Assembly: GCF_921294215.1 (NCBI RefSeq)
Contig: NZ_CAKLDM010000002.1
Location: forward strand, 2,356,001 to 2,420,000
Length of the DNA: 64,000 bases
Source: Vibrio marisflavi CECT 7928
Lineage (GTDB): Bacteria; Pseudomonadota; Gammaproteobacteria; Enterobacterales; Vibrionaceae
Direction: 5' to 3'
The position numbers and the translations under genes were made by a program. Shown piece after piece: positions 18,386 through 27,853 of this stretch. The notes beneath the pieces are model-generated. The model saw nothing but the letters and a program-made list of their open reading frames with translations, was not told the origin of the DNA and made no database searches. Every line of letters begins with the position of its first letter. Position 1 is the first letter of the stretch.

Positions 18386-19762
18386 ATGGGCGATACCGAT
18401 CGGAAACTATTTGTACTCGATACCAATATTCTTCTGCACGAACCTTTTGCCATATATTCCTTCCAAGAACACGATGTCGTTATCCCAATGACAGTCCTCG
18501 AAGAACTAGACAGAATCAAAGACAGCAAACGAGATGTCGCACGCGATGCTCGAGTTGCTATCCGTGCACTAGAAGACATTTTCCGTGACGCCACCCCAGA
18601 TGAGATATCAGAAGGTATTAACTTTTCAACTGAATTGGACGCCACTGGCACCATCTCTATTCTGGCAGACTTTGAGTTGCAAGAAACCGTTAAGGCTTTT
18701 GCCGACAAAGCTGGCGACAATCGGATTTTGAATGGCGTATTGTATTTACAAAACAAACGCGCTCCTCGAGAAGTCGTCTTAGTGACAAAAGACATCAACA
18801 TGCGCCTTCGAGCAAAAGGGGCTGGTGTTAGATTTGTCGAAGACTATCGAACCGACCAACTGATCGATGATGTTCAGTACTTAACCAAAGGCTTTCAACA
18901 ATGCGAAGGCGAGTTTTGGAGTAATGTCGATCAAGTAGAGAGCTACAGCCTTGAAGGTAAAGCGTTCCATACTCTTAGTCGTGAACCCTTTGAACCGACC
19001 TTTATCAATCAATATGTGATTGACGAAGAGAGTGACTTTGCCGCTCGCGTCGAGAAAATAGAAACGGAAACCATTACCGTTCGCGATCTAAGTCGTGAGC
19101 GCATGATGAACCGTAAAGCGTGGGATATTTCACCCAAAAATGTCTATCAAGGCATGGCAATGGACGCCCTGCTCGACCCAGATATCGATTTGGTAATTCT
19201 CACTGGTGCTGCGGGTAGTGGTAAGACCTTACTTGCTATGGCTACAGCCTTAGAACAAACCATTGAGCGTGGTATGTTCGATAAGATCATAGTAACCCGA
19301 AATACACCTGACATTGGCGAATCTATTGGTTTTTTACCCGGCACAGAAGAAGAGAAAATGTTACCTTGGCTGGCGGCAGTAACAGATACTCTTGAGGCCT
19401 TGCACAAAAACGATCACTGCACCGAAGGGTCCATGAAGTACATTTGCGAAAAAGCCAATATCCAGTTCAAGTCGATTAACTTTATGCGTGGTCGTTCGAT
19501 TCAGAACGCTTTTGTGCTGCTCGATGAGTGTCAAAACCTCACCGCCTCACAAATTAAAACTATCATCACACGCTGCGGCGAAGGCACCAAGATTGTCTGT
19601 TCAGGCAACCTAGCGCAAATTGATTCTCACTACCTAACCCCTGTCACCTCAGGTTTAACCTACATGGTTGAAAGGTTTAAGAACTTTGAAGGCAGCGCCA
19701 ATATCCATCTAAATGGTGTAGTTAGAAGTCGTCTTGCGGAGTTTGCTGAAGAGAATTTATAG
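18386..19762 (+). CDS. PIN-domain/PhoH-family ATPase
   Basis: A 458-aa PhoH2-type protein: an N-terminal PIN ribonuclease-like domain (opening DRKLFVLDTNILLHEP, acidic residues D12 and E43-region) fused to a C-terminal PhoH ATPase domain. Walker A is GAAGSGKT at 274-281; Walker B-like AFVLLDECQN follows. Such PIN-PhoH proteins have been described as RNA helicase/ribonucleases in mycobacteria; the role in Vibrio is not established. The start is ATG 18386 with RBS AAGGAGA; an upstream in-frame ATG at 18335 falls in the leader and lacks an RBS. Followed by a terminator before argF. Confidence 0.92.
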   Translation: MGDTDRKLFVLDTNILLHEPFAIYSFQEHDVVIPMTVLEELDRIKDSKRDVARDARVAIRALEDIFRDATPDEISEGINFSTELDATGTISILADFELQETVKAFADKAGDNRILNGVLYLQNKRAPREVVLVTKDINMRLRAKGAGVRFVEDYRTDQLIDDVQYLTKGFQQCEGEFWSNVDQVESYSLEGKAFHTLSREPFEPTFINQYVIDEESDFAARVEKIETETITVRDLSRERMMNRKAWDISPKNVYQGMAMDALLDPDIDLVILTGAAGSGKTLLAMATALEQTIERGMFDKIIVTRNTPDIGESIGFLPGTEEEKMLPWLAAVTDTLEALHKNDHCTEGSMKYICEKANIQFKSINFMRGRSIQNAFVLLDECQNLTASQIKTIITRCGEGTKIVCSGNLAQIDSHYLTPVTSGLTYMVERFKNFEGSANIHLNGVVRSRLAEFAEENL

Positions 19763-19769
19763 TCAACAA

Positions 19770-19803
19770 AAGCGAAAGGTAATGCACCTTTCGCTTAATT
19801 TTC
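19770..19803 (+). terminator. Terminator after phoH-like gene
   Basis: Stem AAGCGAAAGGT / ACCTTTCGCTT (19770-19780 and 19786-19796) with loop AATGC, then AATTTT. Confidence 0.85.
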
Positions 19804-19817
19804 AAAATAATTATTCA
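19804..19817. promoter_or_regulatory. Putative ArgR box before argF
   Basis: AAAATAATTATTCA matches 12 of 14 positions of the E. coli ARG-box core TGAATAATTATTCA, 63 bp before the argF start. A weaker match (8/14) is centred about 32 bp downstream. Arginine repression of argF through ArgR is the expected regulation. Confidence 0.55.
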
Positions 19818-19879
19818 CCTTTAGTGCTTTTTTATGTTTTACTTATTCGCATTAGACTTCAGCCTAGGGACTGAGAATC

Positions 19880-20881
19880 ATGGCGAATTTAAAGCAGAAA
19901 AACTTTCTTAAACTCTTCGATTTTACCAGTAGTGAAATCCACTACTTAATTCAGTTAGCTGCCAAGCTAAAGAAGGAAAAGAAGCAAGGCATTAAAAGTC
20001 AGCCTCTAAGTGGCAAAAATATCGCTCTCATTTTCGAAAAAGACTCAACAAGAACACGCTGTGCATTTGAAGTCGCTGCCTTCGATCTCGGCGCTAACGT
20101 GTCTTACCTTGGGCCATCTGGTTCACAGTTAGGCCACAAAGAAACCATGAAAGATACCGCTCGCGTATTGGGCCGTATGTATGATGGCATCGAGTACCGC
20201 GGCTTTGGTCAAGAGTTAGTGGAAAGTCTTGGTAAGCACGCCGGTGTCCCTGTATGGAATGGTTTAACCGATGAATTCCATCCGACTCAAGTGTTAGCCG
20301 ACTTCTTAACCATGTTGGAACATTGCAATAATAAACCTCTCAATCAAATTAAATTCGCTTACTTGGGTGATGCTCGCAACAATGTCGCCAACTCTCTAGT
20401 CGTGGGGGCGGCAAAAATGGGCATGGATATCCGCTTGGTTGCGCCAAAAGAATATTGGCCAGAACAAAGCCTTGTAGAGAAGTGCCAAAAAGTCGCCACT
20501 GAAACAGGCGCGAAGATTTCACTTACTGAAGAAGTAACATCTGGCGTCATTGGCTGCGATTTTGTCTATACCGACGTTTGGGTTTCTATGGGAGAGCCTA
20601 TTGAATCTTGGGATGAAAGAGTCAAACAGATGTTACCTTATCAAGTGAACTCAAACTTGCTAGCTGCCACCCAGAATCCTAACGTCAAATTTATGCACTG
20701 CTTACCCGCTTTTCACAACAACGATACCGTGATAGGAAAGCAAATCGCCGAGAAATATGGCCTAAACGGCTTGGAAGTCACTGAAGAAGTATTTGAATCC
20801 AAGGCATCGATTGTTTTCGATGAAGCAGAAAATCGCATGCACACGATCAAAGCTGTTATGCTTGCTACATTGGGCGATTAA
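19880..20881 (+). CDS. argF: Ornithine carbamoyltransferase ArgF
   Basis: Makes citrulline from ornithine and carbamoyl phosphate in arginine synthesis. It is 333 aa. The carbamoyl-phosphate site STRTR is at 56-60, followed by HPTQVLAD (about 134) and the ornithine-binding [10 protein letters not shown] near 273. Whether it also serves the catabolic deiminase route cannot be decided; arcA is 21 kb away and no carbamate kinase gene is seen. It lies directly upstream of pyrBI, whose products compete for the same carbamoyl phosphate. No terminator is evident between argF and the pyr promoter. Confidence 0.95.
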   Translation: MANLKQKNFLKLFDFTSSEIHYLIQLAAKLKKEKKQGIKSQPLSGKNIALIFEKDSTRTRCAFEVAAFDLGANVSYLGPSGSQLGHKETMKDTARVLGRMYDGIEYRGFGQELVESLGKHAGVPVWNGLTDEFHPTQVLADFLTMLEHCNNKPLNQIKFAYLGDARNNVANSLVVGAAKMGMDIRLVAPKEYWPEQSLVEKCQKVATETGAKISLTEEVTSGVIGCDFVYTDVWVSMGEPIESWDERVKQMLPYQVNSNLLAATQNPNVKFMHCLPAFHNNDTVIGKQIAEKYGLNGLEVTEEVFESKASIVFDEAENRMHTIKAVMLATLGD

Positions 20882-20907
20882 AACACAATAAACTTTGATG
20901 CAAACGC

Positions 20908-20935
20908 TTGCTCTATAGAATGTTCGGAGTATAAT
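20908..20935 (+). promoter_or_regulatory. Predicted sigma-70 promoter of the pyrBI leader
   Basis: TTGCTC (20908-20913), a 16-bp spacer and a perfect TATAAT (20930-20935). Transcription should start near 20942, about 22 nt before the leader-peptide ATG. Confidence 0.72.
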
Positions 20936-20963
20936 TCTCGGCAATTTGTCTGAGGGTAAGTAC

Positions 20964-21062
20964 ATGCAGAGCCAATCATTGCAACAAGTAGTGACAAATA
21001 CTGACACGCCGCAGTATAGCTATTCCGTTCAGTACTTACCTGATTTAGAAAAGAATTTTTGA
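20964..21062 (+). CDS. pyrL: pyrBI operon leader peptide (PyrL-like)
   Basis: A 32-residue ORF (MQSQSLQQVVTNTDTPQYSY..., ending DLEKNF) between argF and pyrB. It has a GAGGG ribosome-binding site, sits just downstream of a strong promoter, and its TGA abuts the attenuator hairpin. In E. coli pyrBI, translation of PyrL tightly coupled to polymerase stalled by low UTP prevents the attenuator from forming. Here an ATACTG/CAGTAT hairpin (20998-21017) followed by a T-rich stretch would suit the pause. In addition GGTAAGTAC (20955-20963), at the leader ribosome-binding site, is perfectly complementary to GTACTTACC (21032-21040). The peptide sequence is unlike E. coli PyrL; the assignment rests on position and architecture. 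Confidence 0.78.
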   Translation: MQSQSLQQVVTNTDTPQYSYSVQYLPDLEKNF

Positions 21063-21087
21063 AGCCTCCCATATGGGAGGCTTTTTT
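21062..21087 (+). terminator. pyrBI attenuator
   Basis: Perfect 9-bp stem AAGCCTCCC / GGGAGGCTT with an ATAT loop, then a run of T. It overlaps the leader stop codon by one base and lies 55 bp before pyrB, as expected for UTP-sensitive attenuation. Confidence 0.9.
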
Positions 21088-21141
21088 ATTGTCATTTAGC
21101 AATTTGCCTTTTTGCAACTAGAGAACAGGAAGGAGACCAAG

Positions 21142-22068
21142 GTGAGCTCGCTTTATCAAAAACACATCATCTCGATTCCAGAGCTTTCGCGCGCAGAGCT
21201 GGAACTGATCGTTGACACCGCTAGCCAATTGAAAGCTAAACCTAATCCAGAGCTTATAAAAAATAAAGTTGTGGCTAGCTGCTTCTTTGAGCCTTCAACA
21301 CGTACCCGTTTGTCCTTTGAAACTGCAATTCAGCGTATTGGTGGCGACGTGATCGGATTTGATAGCGGAGGTAATACGTCTTTAGCGAAGAAGGGAGAAA
21401 CACTGGCGGATTCTGTTCAAGTGATATCATCCTATGTCGACGCCTTTGTCATGCGCCACCCTCAAGAGGGCGCAGCACGTTTAGCTTCAGAATTCTCAAA
21501 AAACGTTCCAGTCATCAATGCTGGCGACGGTGCCAATCAGCATCCAACTCAAACTTTGCTAGATCTTTTCACCATTTCAGAAACGCAAGAAAGGCTCGAC
21601 GATCTCAATGTCGCTTTTGTTGGGGATTTGAAATATGGCCGTACTGTTCACTCCTTGACTCAAGCTCTGGCCAAATTTAACAATGTTCGCTTCTACTTTA
21701 TTGCCCCAGAAGCATTGGCAATGCCAGATTACATTTGCGAAGAGCTAGATGAAGCAGGCATCCAATATAGCTGCCACACAGACATGGAGAGTGTGATCCC
21801 AGAGCTAGATATTCTCTACATGACTCGCGTACAGAAAGAACGATTTGATGAATCAGAATACGCGCACATTAAGTCTGCTTATATTCTTAGAGCAGAGCTA
21901 CTGGCAGATGCTAGAGAAAACCTCAAGGTTCTTCACCCACTACCGAGGGTCGATGAGATCACCGTTGATGTAGACGCAACACCGCATGCTTATTACTTCC
22001 AACAAGCAGAGAATGGTGTGTTTGCTCGCCAAGCACTTTTAGCATTAGTTCTAAACGAAACATTGTAA
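21142..22068 (+). CDS. pyrB: Aspartate carbamoyltransferase catalytic subunit PyrB
   Basis: First committed step of pyrimidine synthesis: carbamoyl phosphate plus aspartate to N-carbamoyl-aspartate. It is 308 aa. Carbamoyl-phosphate residues STRTR are at 52-56, HPTQ follows near 134, and the aspartate-binding loop [11 protein letters not shown] is near 265. The start is a GTG at 21142 ([11 protein letters not shown], aligning with E. coli [12 protein letters not shown]), preceded by AAGGAG; an upstream in-frame TTG would add ten residues. Forms the dodecameric holoenzyme with PyrI, encoded 17 bp downstream. Confidence 0.96.
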   Translation: MSSLYQKHIISIPELSRAELELIVDTASQLKAKPNPELIKNKVVASCFFEPSTRTRLSFETAIQRIGGDVIGFDSGGNTSLAKKGETLADSVQVISSYVDAFVMRHPQEGAARLASEFSKNVPVINAGDGANQHPTQTLLDLFTISETQERLDDLNVAFVGDLKYGRTVHSLTQALAKFNNVRFYFIAPEALAMPDYICEELDEAGIQYSCHTDMESVIPELDILYMTRVQKERFDESEYAHIKSAYILRAELLADARENLKVLHPLPRVDEITVDVDATPHAYYFQQAENGVFARQALLALVLNETL

Positions 22069-22085
22069 TTAAGAGGATAGAAATC

Positions 22086-22547
22086 ATGGTAAAAGAAACT
22101 CAATTACAAGTTGAAGCGATCAAGAACGGCACAGTTATCGATCACATTCCTGCCCAAGTCGGTATCAAAGTTCTGAAGCTGTTTGATATGCACAATTCAA
22201 ATCAACGAGTGACTGTAGGTCTAAATTTGCCTTCTTCTGCGCTTGGCAACAAAGACCTGCTTAAAATAGAAAATATCTTCATCAGTGAAGAACAAGCCAA
22301 TAAGCTAGCGCTCTATGCACCTAATGCTACGGTTAACCAAATTGAAGATTATCAGGTGGTCAAAAAACTGGCTCTGCAACTTCCCGAAACCATCAGTGAT
22401 GTGTTTAGCTGCCCGAACAGCAACTGTATCACTCACAACGAACCAGTTGCCTCTAGCTTTTCTGTTTTAGAAAAGAAAAATGAAGTTCGCCTTAGGTGCA
22501 AATACTGCGAGAAAGTGTTTTCTAGAGAAATTGTGACAGAACGTTAA
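22086..22547 (+). CDS. pyrI: Aspartate carbamoyltransferase regulatory subunit PyrI
   Basis: Allosteric subunit binding CTP/UTP (inhibition) and ATP (activation). It is 153 aa, the E. coli length. An N-terminal nucleotide-binding domain precedes a zinc domain whose four cysteines are C109, C114, C138 and C141, exactly as in E. coli. RBS AGAGGAT precedes the ATG. Co-transcribed with pyrB and followed by a hairpin. Confidence 0.97.
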   Translation: MVKETQLQVEAIKNGTVIDHIPAQVGIKVLKLFDMHNSNQRVTVGLNLPSSALGNKDLLKIENIFISEEQANKLALYAPNATVNQIEDYQVVKKLALQLPETISDVFSCPNSNCITHNEPVASSFSVLEKKNEVRLRCKYCEKVFSREIVTER

Positions 22548-22554
22548 GACAAGT

Positions 22555-22588
22555 GGCGAGTATGTGTTTTGTCTGCATATTCGCCTTT
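22555..22588 (+). terminator. Probable terminator after pyrI
   Basis: GGCGAGTATG (22555-22564) pairs with CATATTCGCC (22576-22585) over 10 positions, one of them G-U. The following T run is short (TTTACC), so termination may be partial. Confidence 0.6.
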
Positions 22589-22659
22589 ACCTGATCGCTT
22601 TTTAACGGCACACTGCTGAAACCAAAAACAAAATAGCAAACATAACAAGCGGTAATATT

Positions 22660-23049
22660 ATGACAAAAGTTCTTCAAACTGACTCAGCGCCAGCAGCTAT
22701 CGGACCTTATGTACAAGGTGTTGACCTTGGCAACATGGTAATGACATCTGGCCAAATTCCACTAGACCCTAAGACTGGAGAGTTTTCTGACAACATTCAA
22801 GAGCAAGCTCGCCAGTCACTAGAAAATGTCAAAGCCGTCGTGGAATCTTCAGGGCTTACCGTTGCTGATATTGTGAAAATGACAGTGTTTGTAAAAGACT
22901 TGAATGACTTTGGTGCGGTTAACGAAGTTTATGGTAAGTTTTTCGACGAGCACCAAGTGTCAAACTATCCTGCTCGTTCTTGTGTGGAAGTCGCTCGCCT
23001 ACCAAAAGACGTTGGTATCGAGATTGAAGCGATTGCAGTACGTAAATAG
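22660..23049 (+). CDS. ridA: 2-iminobutanoate/2-iminopropanoate deaminase RidA
   Basis: Hydrolyses reactive enamine/imine intermediates released by PLP enzymes such as threonine dehydratase. It is 129 aa, the RidA/YjgF length. The key arginine is R106 in NYPARSCVEV, with the family motifs IGPYVQG, TSGQIP and an acidic C-terminal IEIEAIA. It follows pyrI as in E. coli (pyrI-ridA) but is separated by a hairpin and 112 bp, so it may have its own promoter. Confidence 0.95.
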   Translation: MTKVLQTDSAPAAIGPYVQGVDLGNMVMTSGQIPLDPKTGEFSDNIQEQARQSLENVKAVVESSGLTVADIVKMTVFVKDLNDFGAVNEVYGKFFDEHQVSNYPARSCVEVARLPKDVGIEIEAIAVRK

Positions 23050-23086
23050 TTTTCTACAGACCGAATGCAGCAATATCTAATGTAAT

Positions 23087-23112
23087 AAAGGCGATCTTGA
23101 TAGCTCGCCTTT
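23087..23112 (+). terminator. Terminator after ridA
   Basis: Perfect 8-bp stem AAAGGCGA / TCGCCTTT with a 10-nt loop, followed by CTATTTC. It lies between the convergent ridA and djlA genes. Confidence 0.72.
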
Positions 23113-23136
23113 CTATTTCATGCTAGCGCTAAGGCT

Positions 23137-23994
23137 TTACTTAAAGCCTTTCACCTTCTTAATCATATCGTAAGCATTTTGAATCTCTTGCGACTTCTCT
23201 TTAGCGACATTCATCATCTCTGGCGGTAATCCTTTCGCCATCAGCTTATCTGGGTGATGTTCGTTCATCAGTTTTCTATAAGCACGTTTGACTTCTTGAC
23301 TGTTGGCATCCTCACTTACTCCCAACACATCGTACGCTGCTGACAATTGGTCTTTTTCTGACGCTTGCTGCCAGCCGCTATTACCCTGGCCAAAGCCGCC
23401 TTGTTGACCGCCAAACCCACCACTTTGCTGGAATCGAAATGCAGCTTCAAACATGCGGATTCGTCTTTCCAGTTGGCCTGACGTAAAGCCCAGCCCGCTG
23501 GCTACTCGATGTAGAACCTCTCGCTCGCTAGGGTGAACATTTCCATCGGCAAATGCCGCAGAGATTTGTAGCTCCAAAAAGAACTGCATCAAGTCATGGC
23601 GTCCACCGGTTGAAACTCTTACTCGCTCCAATACACTTTCTAAAGGAAAGCCTGACTCTTTACCTTCTCTAAACGCTTCCTGAGCGGCTTTACGTTGCTC
23701 GCCATGGAGGTTCATACGATCCATCATTGCAGATGCTAATTGAATCTCAGATTGGGTAACTTGTCCTTTTGATTTAGCTAGGTGCCCCATTACAGCAAAG
23801 GCGGATTTAAAAAACTCGGCTTGTCTCTCAGCTTGACTTGGTCCCGAGCCAAATGGATTATTTGCAAATCCCCCTTGATTAAATCGGCGAGCTTTATCAA
23901 ACTGATGACCAAGCAACATCCCTAGTATGGCGCCGAATACACCCCCGAATAAAAAACCAAAAAAGATACCAAGAATTTTGCCAAAAATACGCAT
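23137..23994 (-). CDS. djlA: Co-chaperone DjlA
   Basis: Membrane-anchored J-domain protein that stimulates DnaK. It is 285 aa. A glycine-rich N-terminal transmembrane segment (about 5-30, GXXXG-like, thought to dimerise) precedes a TerB-like helical domain (about 55-185). A Gly/Gln/Phe-rich linker (about 190-215) leads to the C-terminal J domain with HPD at 247-249. Divergent from lptD, the usual djlA/lptD arrangement; the linked control region carries a sigma-E-like element reading towards lptD. Confidence 0.95.
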   Translation of the reverse strand: MRIFGKILGIFFGFLFGGVFGAILGMLLGHQFDKARRFNQGGFANNPFGSGPSQAERQAEFFKSAFAVMGHLAKSKGQVTQSEIQLASAMMDRMNLHGEQRKAAQEAFREGKESGFPLESVLERVRVSTGGRHDLMQFFLELQISAAFADGNVHPSEREVLHRVASGLGFTSGQLERRIRMFEAAFRFQQSGGFGGQQGGFGQGNSGWQQASEKDQLSAAYDVLGVSEDANSQEVKRAYRKLMNEHHPDKLMAKGLPPEMMNVAKEKSQEIQNAYDMIKKVKGFK

Positions 23995-24012
23995 TATGTG
24001 CTCTCAATCTAT

Positions 24013-24039
24013 GAATTTTTCAATTGCGACGTTGTCTGA
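24013..24039 (+). promoter_or_regulatory. Candidate sigma-E-type promoter of lptD
   Basis: GAATTT (24013-24018), a 16-bp spacer and TCTGA (24035-24039). This differs by one base from the classical sigma-E consensus GAACTT-N16-TCTGA. lptD belongs to the sigma-E envelope-stress regulon in E. coli. A TATAAT at 24053-24058, with TTGTCT 15 bp before it, could be an overlapping sigma-70 promoter. Confidence 0.45.
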
Positions 24040-24143
24040 TAGTGGCGCAAGCTATAATTTCCTTTATCATAAGCACCGTTTCCCCATTAATTTTGGTTGA
24101 GCATTCACCAAATTAATCAAGTTCAACAGGATAGTAAAACTCG

Positions 24144-26504
24144 ATGCCACGTTTTTCCCGCACTCTGCTAGCCGCTTCTATTACCACTGCTCTATTTGTT
24201 TCAGAAGCTCACGCCGAAGCCTCGCTAGACAAAGGTGTGCAAGACATGCCTGCTTTCGGACAATGCCAAGTATTAGACCCTATTGATCAATGCTTGGTCA
24301 ATGTGCCTGCTCCTAAAAATGCCAAAGATTTACCTGTGAATGTCAATGCCGATAACTTGCAGGCTACCAATAACAACAAAGCTACTTACTCTGGCAATGT
24401 TGTAGTTACACAAGGCCATAAGCGCATTACTGCCGACAACGTAACTTACCACAAGAAAGAAAATGTAGTGGTCGCAACGGGAGACGTCAACTTCAGTGAT
24501 GGCCAACTAAAAGCGGTATCAGATAAGGCTACAGACAACCTAAATACCAATCAATTTACGTTGTCCAACACAAAGTATAACTTCTTGTGTGAACCAGGGC
24601 GCGGCACCGCAGTGTATGTATCAAACTCTGGCAAAGCCTTGTATCAAATTGATGATGGCTCAATTACCTCTTGTCCTGAAGGCAATGATGCCTGGCGTCT
24701 AAGAGCTTCTAGTATCGATATAAACAAGAATGATGAAGAGGCTACTTTCTACAACCCAAGGTTTGAGATTCAAAATGTGCCAGTCTTCTATCTACCATAT
24801 TTGGTTGTGCCAATCGGTAAAACACGTAAAACAGGTTTTTTATATCCGTCTGTATCATACGGCTCCACCAATGGTTTTACGACCGAAGTTCCTATCTATT
24901 GGAACTTGGCACCGAATTATGATTTAACCACCAACATAAAGAATATGCAGGAGCGTGGTACCCAATTAGACAGTAAGTTCAGGTACTTATCCACTTATGG
25001 ATCAGGGACAATTAACTCAGAGTACTTGCCATCTGACAAAAAATACCCTGATAAGGGAGCGCGTTGGGGCGTTCAATACACCCATAGTGGGATTTTTGAA
25101 CAAAACTGGAAGTTCAATATCGATTACTCAAAGGTCAGCGATATTGATTACTTTTCAGATTTAGACTCCAGTATCGGTACACGTTCTGATGGGCAGTTAA
25201 CACAAGAAGCAGAAGCAACATATCGCTCGAATAACTGGGATGCATCGATATTAGCGCGCAGCTTCCAAATATTAAACTCAAGCAGCCAGCCATATAAGCT
25301 ACTACCTCAGCTATCTTTTAATTACTATCAGCCACAACTATTAAAGCACCTAGATTTTAATTCGGTCAGTGAGCTATCTAATTTTACAACACAGCAAGCT
25401 GGCGAGCCATCAGCAACACGCTTGCACGTAGAGCCAGGTATAACAATACCATTTAGCAACACTTGGGGAACTTGGAAAACAAACCTTCAGTTGCCGATGA
25501 CTTACTATTATCAGCATGGTTGGGATTCAAGTATTGATTCATCTACCTCTGACCTAAAGCAAAACGTCACACGCGTACTCCCAGTTTTCAGTAGTGATGC
25601 GAAAGTGGTACTGGAAAGTAATAACAAGTTCTTGGATGAATATACTCAGACCCTAGAACCTGAGGTTAAGTATGTTTATATACCCGATGTTAATCAAGAT
25701 GATATCGGCTTGTATGACTCAACTCAGTTAGAAACCGATTACGATGGTCTATTTCGAACTCGAAAATACAGTGGTTATGACCGCTATCAGGGTGCTAACC
25801 AAATCACTTATGGAGCGACCTCTCGATTCTTTGATGATGATTATGTCGAGCGTGCCAATATCGCTTTCGGACAGATTCTCTACTTAAATAAAGGACTAAG
25901 GCTTGATTCTACTTCAGGCAATGAGTCAAGCTTTTCTGCATGGGCCTTACAGGGTGACTTCAATTACGCAGATGATTGGTTCTATCATGGCAACCTGCAG
26001 TATGACTCCGAAATCAGCACACTACAAACCGCCAGTACATACCTAGAATATCGTTTTGACGGAGGCTTCATTCAATCAAATTATCGATATGTGAACAAAG
26101 ACTACATTTCTAACAATGTAAGTTATGACACAGACTCGATCACAGTCGATGGTATATCTCAAGCTGGACTGCTAGGTAGTTATAAATTGTCAAGAAAGTG
26201 GTCTGCTACAGGGCAATACTTCTACGATCTCACTACCGATAGCAATATCGAATGGGTAGCAGGGCTAAAATATACCTCCGACTGTTGGTATATCGCCTTC
26301 ACTTATAGCAATCAGGTCAAAAGCTGGAACCCTAGTGTATCAAGCTATCCAAATGCCGTTCCCGAGTACGAAAATAACTTTGGTATTAACTTTGGTATTA
26401 TTGGCTTCGGTACAAGCGTTGGCTCTTCTTCGAGTGCGACAGGTCTTGTCGATGGAGCCAGTACCTCACTGAGCTACACAAACCCATTTTTCTTAAATAA
26501 CTAA
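24144..26504 (+). CDS. lptD: LPS-assembly outer-membrane protein LptD
   Basis: Outer-membrane translocon that, with lipoprotein LptE, inserts LPS into the outer leaflet. It is 786 aa. The signal peptide ends SEAHA near residue 25. A periplasmic beta-jellyroll (OstA/LptA-like, about 50-180: VNVNADNLQATNNNKATYSGNVVVTQG) precedes the large C-terminal beta-barrel. Cysteines lie in the N-terminal GQCQVLDPIDQC, at LCEPG and SCPEG, and late in SDCWYIAF. Only one late cysteine is seen, where E. coli has an adjacent pair, so the disulphide pattern differs. First gene of the lptD-surA-pdxA-rsmA-apaG-apaH run. Confidence 0.96.
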   Translation: MPRFSRTLLAASITTALFVSEAHAEASLDKGVQDMPAFGQCQVLDPIDQCLVNVPAPKNAKDLPVNVNADNLQATNNNKATYSGNVVVTQGHKRITADNVTYHKKENVVVATGDVNFSDGQLKAVSDKATDNLNTNQFTLSNTKYNFLCEPGRGTAVYVSNSGKALYQIDDGSITSCPEGNDAWRLRASSIDINKNDEEATFYNPRFEIQNVPVFYLPYLVVPIGKTRKTGFLYPSVSYGSTNGFTTEVPIYWNLAPNYDLTTNIKNMQERGTQLDSKFRYLSTYGSGTINSEYLPSDKKYPDKGARWGVQYTHSGIFEQNWKFNIDYSKVSDIDYFSDLDSSIGTRSDGQLTQEAEATYRSNNWDASILARSFQILNSSSQPYKLLPQLSFNYYQPQLLKHLDFNSVSELSNFTTQQAGEPSATRLHVEPGITIPFSNTWGTWKTNLQLPMTYYYQHGWDSSIDSSTSDLKQNVTRVLPVFSSDAKVVLESNNKFLDEYTQTLEPEVKYVYIPDVNQDDIGLYDSTQLETDYDGLFRTRKYSGYDRYQGANQITYGATSRFFDDDYVERANIAFGQILYLNKGLRLDSTSGNESSFSAWALQGDFNYADDWFYHGNLQYDSEISTLQTASTYLEYRFDGGFIQSNYRYVNKDYISNNVSYDTDSITVDGISQAGLLGSYKLSRKWSATGQYFYDLTTDSNIEWVAGLKYTSDCWYIAFTYSNQVKSWNPSVSSYPNAVPEYENNFGINFGIIGFGTSVGSSSSATGLVDGASTSLSYTNPFFLNN

Positions 26505-26557
26505 TTTTAAAAACCGCTGAGCAGCAATGCTCGGCGGACTGTTCAATAGGAAACCCT

Positions 26558-27853
26558 ATGAAGAAGTGGACAATTTTGCTCTCGTGCGTTTTTGCACTTT
26601 TTATGACGAGCATGGCTAATGCCAAACAAGTTGAACTCGACAAAGTGGTCGTGATTGTCAATAAAGGCGTCATATTACAAAGTGATGTCGATATAGCAAT
26701 GAAAATGCTAAAGCTAAATGCTAAGGAAAGCGACCAAAAATTACCGAGTGACTCAGTGCTTAAACAGCAAGTAATTGACAAACTAATACTGGACAAAATT
26801 CAGCAGCAAGAAGCAAAGCGCTTAGGTATTCATGTTGATGATAAGCAGCTCGACACAGCTCTTAGTGATATTGCTAAAAGTCAAAAAATGACGTTAAAGC
26901 AACTCATCGCTTCAGTACAAAAAGCTGGCATTAGTTATTCAACATTTAGAACCGAAATTCGCCATGAAATTGCCGAGCGTGAGGCAAGGAATGCTCTTGT
27001 GCGCCAGCGTATCAATATTCTTCCTGAAGAAGTGAATAACTTGGCTAAGGTTCTTGCCAATCAAACAAACTCGACTGTCGAGTATAAAATTGCTCATATC
27101 CAACTTAACTTTGATGAGCAAGATAAACTGAAAGTTGAAAAACAGGCAGATGAATTGGTGAATAAGCTCAAGTCTGGCACGAACTTTAGCACCATGGCTT
27201 ACAGCTATTCCAAAGGGCCAAAAGCTCTAAGTGGTGGTCAATGGGGATGGATGCGCAAAGAAGAGATGCCAACTGTTTTTGCTGACCAAATCAAGATGAA
27301 CAAGAAAGGTAGTATTATTGGACCATTCTTGGCTGGCTCTAGCTATCACATCTTAAAAATTGAAGATGTGAAAGGCCTGAAGACTGTAGCTGTAACAGAA
27401 GTCGATGCCAGACATATTCTGATTAAGCCAAGCATTATCCTAAGCGATGCTGGTGCGAAAAAAGAGCTGAATGGTTTTATCAAAGAGATTAAAGATGGCA
27501 AAGCTACTTTTGCAGAGCTAGCTAAACAGTACAGCCAAGATCCTGGTTCTGCCGCTCAAGGTGGTGATTTAGGTTATCAAACTCCAGATTCATTTGTTCC
27601 AGAGTTTAAACATCAAGTAGAAACTTTGCCTGTTGGCCAAATTAGTAAACCATTTAAAACCGTCAATGGCTGGCACATTGTAGAAGTAATGGGGCGCAAA
27701 CAAGTTGATAGAACAGATGCTGCAATGAAAAACCGCGCTTACCGCATCCTCTTTAACCGTAAATTCAATGAAGAAGCTGGCGCATGGCTACAAGAAATCC
27801 GTGCGGGTGCTTATGTTGACATACTAAAAGGTGATGGTAGCAATGACAGTTAA
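26558..27853 (+). CDS. surA: Periplasmic chaperone and peptidyl-prolyl isomerase SurA
   Basis: Escorts unfolded outer-membrane proteins, LptD among them, across the periplasm. It is 431 aa. The signal peptide [22 protein letters not shown] is followed by the N-terminal chaperone domain ([16 protein letters not shown]). Two parvulin domains come next (about 165-265 and 280-385); the second has the clear parvulin pattern ARHILIKPS...[19 protein letters not shown]-terminal helix closes the protein. 53 bp after lptD; its 3' end overlaps pdxA by 11 bp. Confidence 0.96.
   Translation: MKKWTILLSCVFALFMTSMANAKQVELDKVVVIVNKGVILQSDVDIAMKMLKLNAKESDQKLPSDSVLKQQVIDKLILDKIQQQEAKRLGIHVDDKQLDTALSDIAKSQKMTLKQLIASVQKAGISYSTFRTEIRHEIAEREARNALVRQRINILPEEVNNLAKVLANQTNSTVEYKIAHIQLNFDEQDKLKVEKQADELVNKLKSGTNFSTMAYSYSKGPKALSGGQWGWMRKEEMPTVFADQIKMNKKGSIIGPFLAGSSYHILKIEDVKGLKTVAVTEVDARHILIKPSIILSDAGAKKELNGFIKEIKDGKATFAELAKQYSQDPGSAAQGGDLGYQTPDSFVPEFKHQVETLPVGQISKPFKTVNGWHIVEVMGRKQVDRTDAAMKNRAYRILFNRKFNEEAGAWLQEIRAGAYVDILKGDGSNDS

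Noticed and set aside
18343..18801. 152-codon minus-strand open frame over the start of phoH
   Set aside because: Serine/arginine-rich shadow of the PIN domain coding frame; no ribosome-binding site or recognisable motif.
24982..26504. Possible foreign origin of the lptD barrel region because of its divergence
   Set aside because: LptD barrels are generally variable, and the base composition and synteny fit the neighbours.
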